From contig NC_083603.1 of assembly GCF_029168945.1 (NCBI RefSeq), positions 42,470,396 through 42,534,395 of the forward strand: a stretch of DNA of 64,000 nt, written 5' to 3'. The position numbers and the translations under genes are program-made. Below, piece after piece: positions 35,968-49,815 of this stretch. Every line of letters starts with the position of its first letter. Position 1 is the first letter of the stretch. Source of the DNA: Cannabis sativa. Its lineage: Eukaryota; Streptophyta; Magnoliopsida; Rosales; Cannabaceae. The notes beneath the pieces were generated by a model, which was not told the origin of the DNA, did no database searches, and worked only from the letters and a program-made list of their open reading frames with translations.

Positions 35968-38115
35968 TATTTTTTCTCAAAGGAATGGAAACTTTATTAG
36001 CAAATAGAATCGGTTATTACAATAGATAAAAGTCCATGCTGAAATTGTGATCTGGTTATAAATAAGAGCTACGAGCAACACAATGTGCAGCTTTATTTGC
36101 AGAATGCTTAATAAAAGACAAATTGACAAAGTTTAGAGAAGCAAAAAGAAGCTCACAATCTTGGATAACAAGACCAAAAGAGGATGGTAAATTCAAAGAA
36201 CTAAAGACAGCTTGAACTAAGACTAAAGAATTGGTTTCAAACTGTAAACTTCGCCAACCTTTCTAATCAATCCAACTCAGTGCTTATTTGATCCCCAAAG
36301 CCTCCACAAAGGCCAGCTCTGCCCAACCATCTTGGCACAACGAGCGAGCTTCAATCATCATACCCGAACTATCACGAGCCACCAATCCAATCCCGTACTT
36401 CTTTGTAGAAGCAAAAATTGCTCCATTGACATTCACCTTAATCATATTTGATCCTAGTTTCGTCCAATGCGCTAACTCTGTACCCGATCCCGAAGGAACA
36501 AATAGAGAACCCCTTTTCTTTGATTGAGCATATGACCATTGATTAAGGACCACACGAGCTGAAAGAATAACATCTGCCGCAGAAGAAGACTTTTCCCACC
36601 AAATCACTGAGTTCTAAGCATTCCACATCGCCTAAGCCACCATTGCTGCCTCTTCTCTCAAACCAGACGCAGTAGAGTGCTGCTGCAACATCTTGCCAAA
36701 CCAATCATGAAAATCTTGTCCATTTACGTTACCACAATTCACGATTGAAGGGGACCAACAAGATCTTGCAAAGTGACAGCTTACCAACAAGTGGAAAATT
36801 GATTCAGCCGCTTGATTACACACAGGGCAAGTCATATCAATTAGAACATGTTTAGACACTAGTTGAACCTTAGTTGTAAGACAACCACTAAGAGCACGCC
36901 ATAGGGCAAGTCATATCAATTAGAACATGTTTAGACACTAACTGAATTTTAGTTGCAAGACAACTGCTAAGAGCACGCCATAAAAATTGATGAACTTTAG
37001 GAGAAATTTTTAAATCCTAAGCAATTTTCCACAAAACACCTCATCATTATTTAAAAGAATAACATCATCTTTATGAAAAAATTTATTAGCTTCCTTAACT
37101 TGAAATTGCCCATGAATATTCATAGACCAGTACCAACTATCTTCAGCAACGGTATGGTTAAGATAAATGTTGTAGATGAGTTCTTGATCTCTCTCATTAA
37201 ACAAGTCTGCCTGCAATGATTTCAGAATCCTAATTTCTTGAGTCTACCATCATAAGATCTGAAACTAAGCAGTTATCAAGATCAATTAAAGAAGAGGTAA
37301 CAAAGGGAAAAGAGGCATCAGGAAGCCATGGATCCCTTAGAACATTAATGTTTGAACTATGGCCAACCGACCGACAGGCTCCATCTTTAATCAAGTCTTG
37401 AGTTTCAAAAATGCTCTTCCAAATAATGCTTGGATTATTTCCAAGAGTTGCATTAAGGAAGGAACCCTAAGGGTAGTAACGGGCTTTGTAAAGGCGAGCA
37501 AACAAGAGAAGATTCATTCGTTAATAGGCATCAAGACTGCTTGCCCAACATAGACAAGTTGAAATCTCGCAGGTCACGAAAGCCAAGGCCACCATGATGT
37601 TTGTGCACGCTCAATTGATGCCAACTAATCCAACTTACTCCACGACTTTGAGTCGAGCTTGAGCCCCACCAGAATTTTCTCATCATTCCTTCCAACTTAG
37701 TATATGTTTCAACTGGTAACAAAAAAACCAACATAGCAAATGTAGGAAGAGCTTGAGCCACTGTTTTCAATAGAACTTCCTTACCTGCCTTTTATAACAA
37801 TTTTCCTTTCTAACTTTGATTTTTTTTTCCATCTTGTCTTTAAGAAAACCAAGAATAATATTTTTGTTTCGACCCATTGTACAAGGCAAACTCAAATAAA
37901 GACTATTTGCAGGAGCTTCTATCATACACAACGTTCTACACATTGAATCTTTAGTGGCCTGAGAGGTCTTCAAACTAGAAAAGATACTTGATTTGGAAGC
38001 ATTAATACACTAACCAGAAGCTGTCTTAAAAACTTTTAACAACCCGATAACATTCCTTGATTTCCGTTCTGTAGCTTTGCAATAAGTATAACTGTTATTC
38101 GTAAAAAAAATATGT
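35968..38115 (-). pseudogene. 5'-truncated dead LINE (zf-RVT and RNase H)
   Basis: Read on the minus strand: RT end and linker (37970-37531: FAMLVFLLPVETYTKLEGMM, RKFWWGSSS, HHGGLGFRDLRDFN), a linker (37216-37010), zf-RVT (about 36860-36700, with T-C-P-V-C and H-L-L-V-S-C-H-F-A-R-S-C-W), RNase H (from about 36450: MIKVNVNGAIFASTKKYGIG, changed at the first catalytic Asp, V-N-V-N for V-N-V-D) and the tail HSANKAAHCVARSS (about 36080). Several stops and frameshifts are present. A 79-bp tandem duplication sits in the zf-RVT part. Confidence 0.85.
36825..36982. repeat. 79-bp tandem duplication inside the LINE
   Basis: Units 36825-36903 and 36904-36982 both begin GGGCAAGTCATATCAATTAG and end AGAGCACGCCATA, with a few substitutions. 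Confidence 0.93.
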
Positions 38116-38311
38116 GATAAATAACAGGAGCACCATTACACATTCGACACCCATGAAGATAAATTGATCATGAATATTGATAATGGTGATGATAAATTGA
38201 TAATAGTAGTAGTAATATAATAGTAATGGTAATGTTAATGAGAATTAATGAATATTGGAATAAATGATAAATTAACAAAATTGTCTTCACATCCTTCAAA
38301 CTTTTAAGGGA

Positions 38312-38632
38312 TAATTACATAAATATCAAATTTTGAATTTTTTTACAATTTTACGTTTAAAGTTATTTCTTTATATTTTTACGGTATTTTACAAAAACAC
38401 AAGAAAACTACATTAAAGTAATAAGAAAATAACATCAAAACAACATAAAAAATAATATACAAATAACAAAAAATGAACAACAAAATAACAAAAGTGTAAT
38501 ATAAAAAGATCGTATTATATATAAATAAAATCTAAAAAACCGTAAAAATATTGAAAAATTCGTATAAATTGTATTTTTGTAATTTTTTTAATTGTTTTTG
38601 TGTTTTTTTTATTAAAAAAATTATTCCTACTT
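38312..38632 (+). repeat. Dispersed repeat family A, copy 2
   Basis: Begins GGATAATTACATAAAT, continues with ACAACATAAAAAATAATATA and ends in poly-T-rich sequence. Related to copies 1, 3 and 4. Non-coding. Confidence 0.6.
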
Positions 38633-38853
38633 TTAATGTAGTTCTGTTCTCTATTTATAGACATATACTTTTACTTGAATGCGTAAGATAGAGTAGTTGC
38701 GAAATAGATAGGGATAAGTTGAGGATTACCTTTTTGTTATATCTATTAATAAAAAATACATTCATATTATATTTCATTAAAATATACTCACTTTTGTGAG
38801 TGGGTTGCCCAATATACTTTTACTCTCCACTTAAGTCTAGTACATAATTTATA

Positions 38854-39250
38854 GGTTAATTAGGATTTTTGCCCCTTGAATTTTGACATGTACCAAATCA
38901 TGCCCCCTAAACTTTTAAGGTCGTTAAAGATGCCCCCTGAACTATTGAGATTGTTGGATTTAAGGACTTTTGTCTAATTTTCAATTTTACTATTTCAGTG
39001 ATTGTTTATGTACTAAATCATGCTCCCCAGACTTTGATATCTACCAAATCATGTCCCCTGAACTTTGACATGTACTAAATTATGGCCCTTGAACTTTCAT
39101 CCATGTTAGACTTTTTTTTACTAAAATTGAAAAAAAGTCCTTAAATCCAACAATCTCAATAGTTCAGGAGATATTTTTAACAAACTTAAAAGTTCAGGGG
39201 GCATGATTTTGTACATGTCAAAGTTGAGGGGGCAAAAATCTTAATTAGCC
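38854..39250. mobile_element. MULE-type MITE, 397 bp with long TIRs
   Basis: Left end GGTTAATTAGGATTTTTGCC and inverted right end GGCTAATTAAGATTTTTGCC; inverted similarity runs about 60 bp (CATGTACCAAATCATGCCCC). Perfect 9-bp target duplication TAATTTATA (38845-38853 and 39251-39259), typical of Mutator-like elements. Non-coding. Confidence 0.92.
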
Positions 39251-39619
39251 TAATTTATATTAGTTTAAGGGATATAATGGGAGCATCATCTATAAAGTGG
39301 GTATATCTTAAATAATATAGAAACGAAGGTAAAAATATAAAAAGTAAAATAAAGTAGGTATACAATAATTTTCGATATGATATGAAAATTGAAACTAGAC
39401 GAAATAAACAAGTTGGTTCTTTTTGAGTTTGTACTCATGAGAGCATTAAACTTGCAATGACAAAGGCATTATCTTGATCACCTTCTTGTAGTTGAAAAGG
39501 GCTCATGCACAAGATTATTGGAGAATTTTCATTTTTATAGTTTTTTTGAGAAAAGTTTGGAAAAATATCATTTTTTTTAAAAAGGATTTTATGGGAAAAA
39601 TTCGGAAGAGTTTAAAAAT

Positions 39620-39950
39620 AGGAATAATTACATAAGGCACTATTTTTTGTAAAATATTTACATTTTTACGTTCAAAGAATGTTTTTTTACATTTTTACGG
39701 TTTTCCAAAAAATAACACGAAAACAACATAAAATCAACAAGAAAACAACGTAAAAGTAACATCAAAATAACAACAAAAAAACAACGAAAAATAACATACA
39801 TATAACAAAAAATTAACAACAAATGAACAAAATTTCAACATAAAAAGACCGTATTTTATGTAAATAAAATAAAAAAAGTCGTAAAAATATTTAAAATTCC
39901 GTGAAACAGTATTTTTGTTGTTTTTGTGCATTTGTGAAATTAACCCTTAA
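39620..39950 (+). repeat. Dispersed repeat family A, copy 3
   Basis: Starts GGAATAATTACATAAGGCAC and ends GTGAAATTAACCCT. The ends are weakly inverted (GG..TAATT.CA.AA), suggesting a TIR element. Confidence 0.6.
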
Positions 39951-40216
39951 AAATATGCAAAAACAATATAAGTCAAGGGGTAATTGGTTGCCTTAAGCGG
40001 TAACAAGTTACCTAAATTAATTTTCACATATTTTCTTAACTTATATTTATTTTTATTTTTTTGAAAAAAAAATCATATTTTTACACATTATCTAAAAACG
40101 TATGTAATTTCCTTTTTTTGTAGAACTAGGAATACGTATTTAAGTTATTATTATTATTTTTTATGCAATTCCTTTATGTTATTAGTAGTTTCATATAATG
40201 TTGATGGGAAAAATAA

Positions 40217-40465
40217 AAGGAAAAATTACATAAATTGTTATTTTTTGTAAAATTACACTTTATCAAAACAACAACTAATTAAATAATATCAAAATAATAT
40301 AAAAAATAATATACAAATAGCAAAATATTAACAAAAAAATAACAAGAATACAATATAAAAATACATCGAAATACTATATTTTATGTAAATAAAATATTAA
40401 AAACCGTAAAAATATATTAAAATTTTGTAAAACCATATTTTTGTAATTTTTTATTATTTTTATGT
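40217..40465 (+). repeat. Dispersed repeat family A, copy 4
   Basis: Starts GGAAAAATTACATAAATTGT and shares AATAATATACAAATAGCAAA and TTTTATGTAAATAAAATATT with the other copies. Non-coding. Confidence 0.6.
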
Positions 40466-40719
40466 TTTTTTTTTTTTTTAAAAAAATATCAAAATAGAAA
40501 ACACAATAAGCCTACTGCAGAGCCCAAATAAAAAAAAAATCCAGATACAATAAAGTGCAAAAGGTAGGCCCAATTAGGCCTAAGTATCGAAGCAGCCCAA
40601 AGTAAGGATAGTAATGATCGGAAAGCATGATCATAGTGCCACTTGGACAGAATCTGAATAAAGATTTGAATGCATACAAATACTTATAAATACACAAAAA
40701 CGATAAAAAAAAACAAAAA

Positions 40720-40945
40720 ATTAAATTATCATATATACTATTTTTTTAATTTTTTTCTTAAATTTATGGTTTAGATTGCTCTGGTGGTTTCTCTTGTTGT
40801 TTCTATGTAGGTTGTTATACGAATTTTAATTACGATTTAGGTTATTTCGTTAGTTGTTATAGGAGTTTCTATATGGAGCTTCGTAAAAATACACACAAAA
40901 AAAAAACTATTTAAAGTGTAAAAATAAAAAAGTCCCTAAAAAAAG
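40720..40945 (+). repeat. Dispersed repeat family B, copy 2
   Basis: Pairs with 18796-19010: CATATATACTATTTTTTTAA at the left and GTGTAAAAATAAAAAAGTCC at the right, with a GTTGTT-rich diverged centre. Confidence 0.5.
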
Positions 40946-41310
40946 TTATAAAAATATAGTCGTATAAAATTTTAAAATACTAAAATGTTAATTATATATA
41001 TAATTTTTTTATATATATAAATATGTATAGATTAAATTGAATCTGTTATTTTTATATATATATATCAATCAATATTTAGTCTATACAAGTGTGGATTTTA
41101 ATTTTTCTAATCTAATTCATCCGTACTAGATCTTATGAACACAAAATAAACACAAATTTCATGGGCTTGACTTTGTAAAAAGGCCCCAAAAAAATATGTT
41201 GAGGGGATTCAAAATTGGCCCAACCTTCTTTAAATGGGCTTCACTTTTCTCAAAAGATTCAAAACTTTAAAGAAGTTTTCTGTAACAATCTTTTATATAT
41301 TTGATAAAAG

Positions 41311-41382
41311 AGGTCCTACCGGGAGTCGAACCCAGGTCGCTGGATTCAAAGTCCAGAGTGCTAACCACTACACCATAGAACC
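41311..41382 (-). tRNA. tRNA-Gln (anticodon UUG)
   Basis: 72 nt, beginning GGTTCTATGGTGTAGTGG. The anticodon loop is CTTTGAA (TTG), the T-arm is GGGTTCGACTCCC, and the acceptor pairs GGTTCTA with TAGGACC. A and B box positions are normal and there is no intron. A TTTT Pol III stop follows within 5 nt (CTCTTTTATC on the minus strand). Identical to 47275-47346. Confidence 0.97.
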
Positions 41383-44300
41383 TCTGCTGGTCAATTATCC
41401 CAATAATACAATTTTAATGAAATAACTGTTTCATTTTGTTTTAGTGAATGCTTTTTTCACTGTGGTCATCATGTAATTTCTTTTATAATTTTCCATTAAA
41501 CATACTTAATTTTGTTGACAACATTAAATGATATGAGATCTAAGGTTAAGTAAATATATTTGTGACAATTTTTAGAGCTAGAGTTTAAATAATAAAGGAG
41601 ATACACAATTGTTTTGATGGTGGGTATAGTTTGTTCATAAGCTGAAGCACAAACAATTTTATAGATAACTTGAAATGAAATTTTTGTTCAGATGTGAAAT
41701 TTTGCTAAAGAAAACTATTGTGAGAGAAAAAAAATAAAGCAAAAACTGAGAAAATAATTTTTCTATTTTTTTTTGGGAAAAAAACAAAAAAATACAAAAA
41801 AGGAAAAAAAATTACAAAAATACTTTAGGCCGGCCCATTAAACATTTATACAGTCCACATACAAATATTTACAAAAATACCACATGCACTAAGCCTTCAG
41901 CTGTACAGAGCGAACCATGAAGATGAAAATACGCGCTCGTTTCAAAACTGCAAAACAACCAAAATGAAACCAAAGCGAGAAAAATACAACTATTAATTCA
42001 ATTGATCTGATTCAAATAAAACTGATGAAAAAGCACAATGACCACAACTATATTAAATTGAATTAAGTGTTGTGGTTTTTCAAGTTGATTTACAGTTGCA
42101 TCATTATTTTATATTAGTTTAATTCAATTGTTTGCAAGAATTTATTTTGGAAATAAGAAAAGGAGAAAACACTTTGAGAAATAGTTAGTTTCTGAAATAA
42201 ATTTAAACGTTTCTTAATAGTTTCATTTTAGTTTTATTATAGTTTATTAACAGCAATAAATATAAATTGTAAATAAACAAGTATACAAACTATAATAAAA
42301 CTATAAAAAAAACTAAAAACAAACTGACAAGCAGAAACAACTCTACGAATATAAACTACAAACATCTAAATCGAATTGTTACCTAAAAAAGAACAGCAAA
42401 CAACTATACCTAATAATATTCCCAAAACACATCATACATAAACATATTAAACTATTAAAAAACTAGAAAAAAAAACTAAAACCCACTGATTAGAGACACT
42501 AAAACAAAAACAAATGTTTCAAAATATCTAAAAAAAACTAGAAACACAAACAGAACATAAAACACAACAAAAATGAAACGAAAGTAATAAGAAACAAACT
42601 AAAATGCCAAACCCAAGAACAAAATAAAATTGATTAAACAAAAATAAAGTCCTAAAAATCCAAAGAAAACCAAACGAAATTTTAAAATGAAAAACCTAAA
42701 ATATCACAAACCAGAAAAAACCAAAACGATGAAATGGAAATACAAGAAAATGTTTAAAATGGGGGGAAACGAAAATGAAACCGAAAACAAACCTCAGTTC
42801 GAACAGCAGCACCAACATTATTGTTTTTCCCATAAACATCTTCAGCCATTTTTTCTTGCACACGGACCTTTGTTTTCTTCTTAGGAGGAGCTCTCCCACG
42901 CTTCGTTAATGGAGGAGCAAAATCAGAGTCTTCCTCCTCAATAAAAGGACGTTTTTACTTAGCTTTATTAGCTAGTGATTTCAAACTCATTTTGAATTTT
43001 TTTTTTTTGAACAGAGGAAGGAGATGAAGAAGAACGGGTCACATCCATTTTATATAAAGATTGAGAAACAAAAAGAAAGAGAGAAAAAGGTTATGGGATG
43101 GTTTAGTGGGAGTTGAAAAAATTTTGAAGAACAAAAATGAGAGGGAAAATGGTTGAGGAATCGTGGGGAGTTAAGGTTCAACAATGGAGGTTATTTGTTA
43201 TTTCAAAAAAAAAAAAACTGAAATGAAATAAAAAAATCAAAGGAAAACAAAAGAAAAAGAGAGAGGGAAGTGATTGAGGGATGCATGATGGTTGATAGGT
43301 GAGTTGACGTGACTGGTGCATAGATGTGATGTGTATGTGGTATATGTGTAATAAAATATAGAGAAAAGGTAAAAAAGTTGCTGCTTTAACCGTGTGTAGG
43401 TTTATATGTAATAAAGTGTGTAATTTGTATTTTTGGTGTAAAAATTTCTTTTTCTTTTTAATTTATAATTGTGCATCCGATAAAAACCATTTTCTTTCTG
43501 TAAAATAATTATAATTTTGAAAAAAAAAAAAAATCTCATAAAACTATAAATTTATAAAATGGGAAAATTTATTTTTAATGCTTAAAAAAATATCATCTAA
43601 CAAAATTTAGACTCCTAATTAATTTATACAATTAAATATTATTTTTTTCAATTTCTACCTAAAATACTCTCCCTTTCATTTTCCTTCTCTCTTTGTCTCT
43701 TTCTCTTCCTCTTTCTCGTACCATGAGACACTTAAACTCAGGTACCGAGACCACCAACCACCACCACTGAACTTCTTTTCCTCCACCACCGAACTTCCTC
43801 ATCTACCCAAAACTTAATCCAACAACCCCTAAATCTTACCTACCCAAATTTTTCTCTCTTCCTCCTCCTCGGCTTCGCTCAACTACCATTGCCATTTGCC
43901 ACTGCCCACCTAACCCTCCCCCAACCAGAAGCTTATTGAATTCATATTTATTTGAGACATTAGATGGTGGTGGAGGGTCTGATAGTTGAGTGTTGTTGAT
44001 AAGTAAATGTTATTCAAATAAATAATATTTTTAGTTTTAAATATATTTATATTATTATTCAAAAAAATGAATATTAATCTATATTAAATAAAAATAAGAA
44101 TATAAATATTAGTGGTCGACTGGTTCCGCCACTAATAATAGTATCAATTTACGAATCAGACACTATTATTAGCGGCGGGAGTGCCAGTTCGCTGCTAATA
44201 CTAATTGTTAGCTGTAGGGGATTCAGTCAGCCACCAATACTAATTATTAGGAACCAAGTATTATCGACAGAGTAATAGAAATGGATCCTATCGATATTAC

Positions 44301-44395
44301 TCTTTTCACAATGAACTAAGGGATTCTTATTACCATCGGACTGCTCTACCTCTAATAACGATAAATATTGTAGTAATTTGATATTTTTTTATAAG
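41383..44395. other. Gene-free, A-rich stretch with one pseudo-exon
   Basis: Long A-rich low-complexity DNA. A pseudo-exon at 42793-42990 is listed separately. Around 44100-44375, GGTCGACTGG..CCGCCACTAATAATAG-type repeats and ATTGTAGTAATTTG (inverse ACTACAAT) hint at a decayed CACTA end. Confidence 0.4.
42793..42990 (-). pseudogene. Possible first exon of a transposon-derived gene, broken
   Basis: From an ATG at 42990 the frame reads MSLKSLANKAK, a TAA stop, then KRPFIEEEDSDFAPPLTKRG and PPKKKTKVRVQEKMAEDVYG, ending at a possible donor (GAG|GTTTGT). The basic, nuclear-signal-like composition resembles N-termini of plant MULE- or Ulp1-associated transposon proteins, but no catalytic domain is visible. 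Function and class unproven. Confidence 0.3.
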
Positions 44396-45654
<1,259 letters not shown>

Positions 45655-45687
45655 TCTTTTGATCCCAACGAGACCACCACCCAAAGA

Positions 45688-46120
45688 TGTAACGTCCTCG
45701 CTTCAAGCCTCCATTGGGTCCTTACACCCATGGAATAATGGCTCTTATACACGGGTACGCCACTCTGGCTGCTTCCTGGATTGATGACTGACCCTACAGA
45801 CCAACACAAGTATTTCCAGTGTGCTTTGTCCTCACTCACACGCTTCCTGAGAAAACTTCCCAGGAGGTCACCCATTCTGAAATTGCCCCAGGTCAAGCAC
45901 GCTTAACTGTGGAGTTCTTTCGTGATGGGCTACCGAAAAACAAGATGCACCTTGTTGATATAGGTAGTACCAATCAATCCATTTAAGCCCTCTTCAATTG
46001 TGTAGTCCCATACCTACACACCCTCAGAAATCATCCCACTTGACCTTCCCCAGGCGATGTGGGATTGCACAGCTTACCCGGTATTTCCCCTTACGGATCA
46101 CGGGACTACTTACTGTCACA
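45688..46120 (-). mobile_element. Cassandra TRIM solo LTR with exact target duplication
   Basis: 433 bp, TGTAACGTCCTCGCTTCAAG to ACTGTCACA, flanked by a perfect 5-bp duplication AAAGA (45683-45687 and 46121-46125). Removing it restores ACCACCCAAAGAACAAATAA, matching ACCACCCAGAGAACAAATAA near 44907 in the first MULE-like copy. The 5S-rRNA-like core (minus strand, about 45855-45955) keeps AGTTAAGCGTGCTTG and GGGTGACCTCCTGGGAAG. Confidence 0.97.
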
Positions 46121-46243
46121 AAAGAACAAATAACTCAAATTTAAAATCCGCAACCCATTACAAAGAATTATTTGGTTTCTTTTATTTGATAGGGGCACAA
46201 CGAGTTCGGGTTCCAAAGGTCGACCTGTTTGGGTTCGTAGGGG

Positions 46244-46629
46244 CAGTGACGAAGCCATAAATTTAGTTGAGTGAGGGCTTGAATAAATATTAAGTCAAAA
46301 CTAATAAAAATAACTGATAAATGTATCTTTCAAATTTTCATCTTTAACAAAATAAAATAAAATATTGTTAATAATATTATTTTATTTTTTTTAATAAAGT
46401 ATTATTTTTTTTATTATTTGTATTGGACTACTTTTAAAATGGGCTTGATTAGAATGAGAGTAGCTCATGAGTCATGATTAAGATATTGAGTGAGGGCTTT
46501 TGTGAATTGGGCTTTAATAAATTGAGTGAAGTGAATTAATATATGTATTTATCTACATATAAAAAATTTAATGTATATATTTGAGTGAGGGCTTTAGCCT
46601 ACATATGGGCTAAAGTCCCTCCGTCCCTG
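46244..46629. mobile_element. hAT-type MITE (386 bp)
   Basis: Ends CAGTGACGAAGCC and, inverted, CAGGGACGGAGGG, flanked by a perfect 8-bp duplication CGTAGGGG (46236-46243 and 46630-46637). Non-coding, with TGAGTGAGGGCTT repeated near both ends and in the middle. Confidence 0.92.
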
Positions 46630-47274
46630 CGTAGGGGGGTCGATGACGTTTTGATTTGCAGGGGATCGATGACGTTCTGGGGTTGAGGCATTTGGGTCCG
46701 TAGAGGGTCAGGGTTTTTAGGGTTGTGAGTTTTGGGAAAATGGACGAGAGGAGGGTCAGAGCACAGTTGTCCTAATCCGTTCGTTAGTGTCGCACAAGCA
46801 AAGAGAAAGAGAGAGATTAATGAGAGAGGAAGAAAGAGAGAGATATGATGATTTTGGTTTTAGGGTTTTCAATTAACGAAAAAAGAAAAAATATTTTTTT
46901 TATATTTTTAATTATTTTATTAATATTTATATTATTAATATTAAGTGAACTAATGAAAATTTTCCACGTGTACACTTACGTACTTTGTGACAGTCCACTT
47001 TAATACTTAAAAGACTAAAATAGATGGAAGGACTACAGAACAAATAATTTTCGAATCCAGAGAGTATAGCCATAATTTTTGAGTGAGGGAATTAAACCGT
47101 AATAAACATAAAAGTATAGAAAATTTGGCTGCAAATTATTTTTTTTTAATGAAAATAGTAATTTGGTACTCTTTACTTTTTGGGAGTCCAATGTTGTAAT
47201 AAAAGTAAGTTTGAAAACTCATTATGATTTACTGCCTTAGGGACAAAAATGTCTTTTTAAGGGATGGATAAAAG

Positions 47275-47346
47275 AGGTCCTACCGGGAGTCGAACCCAGG
47301 TCGCTGGATTCAAAGTCCAGAGTGCTAACCACTACACCATAGAACC
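47275..47346 (-). tRNA. tRNA-Gln (anticodon UUG), second copy
   Basis: Identical over all 72 nt to 41311-41382, including anticodon TTG, T-arm GGTTCGACTCCC and the CTCTTTTATC Pol III terminator. The further flanks differ apart from GATAAAAG on the 3' side. Confidence 0.97.
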
Positions 47347-49551
47347 CTTATTGATTTGTGAAGCCAAAAATATTTTAAAACAATAATTTTATCTTTTACT
47401 TTGTCTTGCAAATTATTTCCTACTCAACACTTAAACCAAACATAAATATGATCTATATATACATACATGAACATACACTAACAATATTTTTTTGTTTATT
47501 ATTACTGAATAAGTGAGATTTGTACGTAGCTATGTAATTTCAAATATTTATTATGTACCATAGTGAAGAAGAGTCGTGCATGTCCTGCCACCTGTTAAAA
47601 TTACATGCAAGATTACAACAAGTTTGTACCTTCTAGAAGTATAGTGAAAAAAGTCATGAAGAAAAAGAATTAAGAAGCTAGATATACATATTACGTAGCA
47701 AGATAATATCAAAGGCATGCAACATGATGAATATATATCCACAATGATCCCCCTCCACATATATTATATATTTATACAATATATTTTGATTATATGTATA
47801 TAGTATGTACAGATATGTACCTATATTGCACGAAATAATAATAAAATATATCTTAATATATTTTACAAATCAGTATTATTATTTAAAAAGTTATACGTAT
47901 CTTATAATAAATAATATTAAATTAGTAATTAATAAACAACAAAAATTTGCAATGATATCTTTCATTAATAGATTAGCTTAGATTATATTATTTATTAATT
48001 AACTTCTTCAATTAATTATCAAAAATAAAAGCAAGTATTGCACACACAATTTACTTTTGTGAAGAAAAAAAATCATAATTTTCTTCTCTCAAATGATTGT
48101 TTTTTTTTTCACTATAATAATATAATTTTTTTTTTGGATATAAAACGAAAAATTCTCATTAGTAAACAAGTGACAAAAATCATTACTATTACTATAATTA
48201 TAATATATTAAATAGGAAGAAAATCACTGAAAAAAATTTAATCATTCACAACACAAATTTATACAATATTTAATAAGGTGATCATCATTGGTTATAATAA
48301 AAATTATACACATTATATATATAATCAACTTGCATGTATGTTTACATATTGGATGAATCGGTACATATTATTTAGTTATATATTACTCCTGTACATAATT
48401 AAAATAGGATATATACTTATATATAGGGTTGGAATCCTTTCAGATTTAAGATGTATAATTTAGGCTTGCCACGTTCCATATTTTTACGTGTGACATATTG
48501 TAAAATTTCCTTTATTGCTGCATTATTTATGGATTTTTTATTTATTTTTTTTTTTAAAAAAATTGGCTCTATATATTATATTAATAACAGGTAATAATTA
48601 TTATATTTCATTGTTTATATATATCGTTTCTATAAACACGATCAAAAAAGGGCATTATATAAAAACACGTAATGAATGGATATTATTATTGCTTGGTGCA
48701 ACTAGAAAAAGAGGCAGACCACTCAATTTAATCATGTAAAAAACTTGACGTCATGACATACAAAAATATCAATCGATTGAGTCGAGTCGAGTCTATATTG
48801 AGGAAATTAATATATATTTTTTTACAAAAAAAAAAAAGTTGATGAAATGAAGATAAGCTAGGGTTGCTGGTTGTAGCTATACCCTACACACACACATATA
48901 TATAATGGAAAGCCTTTTTATCATAATGATTAGCATAATATTGATCAAGTGTGGGGGGTGTGGGACATGACATGATATCTTGGTAGAGTGGATTACCACA
49001 TAAGCATTTCCAATAACATTATAACCAATTACAATACACTATGCCTATTTTTATATACCATAAATTATTATGCCTAATTCCATTGCATTATAATTATAGA
49101 AATATTGGTATAATCAGTGCAAGAAATGTGATTTTTACCAACACATACTTTTGTATTGGCAAAAGTTTTGTATTGTGTTGGTAAAATAAAATTTACTTCT
49201 AATGTATTGGTAAAAGAGGTTGACAAATCAACGTTGGTATTAAAACTTTTGCCAGCACAAAATGAAAAGCATGGGCAAAAATAATTTTTCCCAACACGTA
49301 AATGGGTGAAATTTTAACCTTTTTGCTAACACTGTTTGTGAAATGCGCTGGTAAAAGTAACACTTTTACCAACGCAATAGCGAACTGTACTCATAAAAGT
49401 GATATTTCTGGTTGAAAATTAATATCAAAACTCTTCACATATACAAACTATAAAATTATGATTATAATATAATGTAATAACTCTAGTAAAATCATGAACC
49501 GTTATATTATATTATAAAAAAGTTAATAATTATAATAAAAAAACTTAATAC
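47347..49551. other. Gene-free AT-rich spacer with a decayed MITE
   Basis: Mostly (TA)-rich. At about 49117-49410, CAGTGCAAGAAATGTGATTT at the left and, inverted, CAACCAGAAATATCACTTTT at the right surround many ACCAACAC/GTTGGTAAAA repeats; this looks like a decayed CACTA-derived MITE. No gene was recognised. Confidence 0.45.
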
Positions 49552-49804
49552 TATTATAAAATAATATAAAATAATATAAAGTAGATGAGAAGAAAGAAGA
49601 AGAAGATGAAGAGAGAAAGAGAAAGTGAATGAAAATTTCTGAATTGTTTATTCCAATGGGGTGAACCCCTATTTATACAAATACAAGAGTGAGATATTAA
49701 GAAACTAAGAAAAAGGGAAACTAAGGTAAAGAGGAATGTTGATTACAATTCATGGTAATAAATAAAAGATTTGGACATCCACATAATTATTAATATTTAT
49801 AACA
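49552..49804 (-). repeat. 3' LTR of the Copia-derived element
   Basis: 253 bp, same length as 54746-54998, with substitutions such as CATGGT/CATGAT and TTCCAATGG/TTCTAATGG. High identity suggests a fairly recent insertion. Confidence 0.92.
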
Positions 49805-49815
49805 CTCCCCCTTGG

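Larger units (their letters stand above)
39260..41310. other. Gene-free AT-rich spacer with dispersed repeats
   Basis: Occupied largely by repeat family A copies 3 and 4 and family B copy 2. No gene seen up to the tRNA. Confidence 0.5.
45655..47138. mobile_element. Partial tandem copy of the MULE-like element
   Basis: Starts TCTTTTGATC..GAGACCACCACCC, which matches the interior of the first copy near 44890, and ends in the same right TIR (GCTGCAAATTA). The left TIR and left half are absent. It carries the Cassandra LTR (45688-46120) and an hAT element (46244-46629) as later insertions. Confidence 0.8.
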
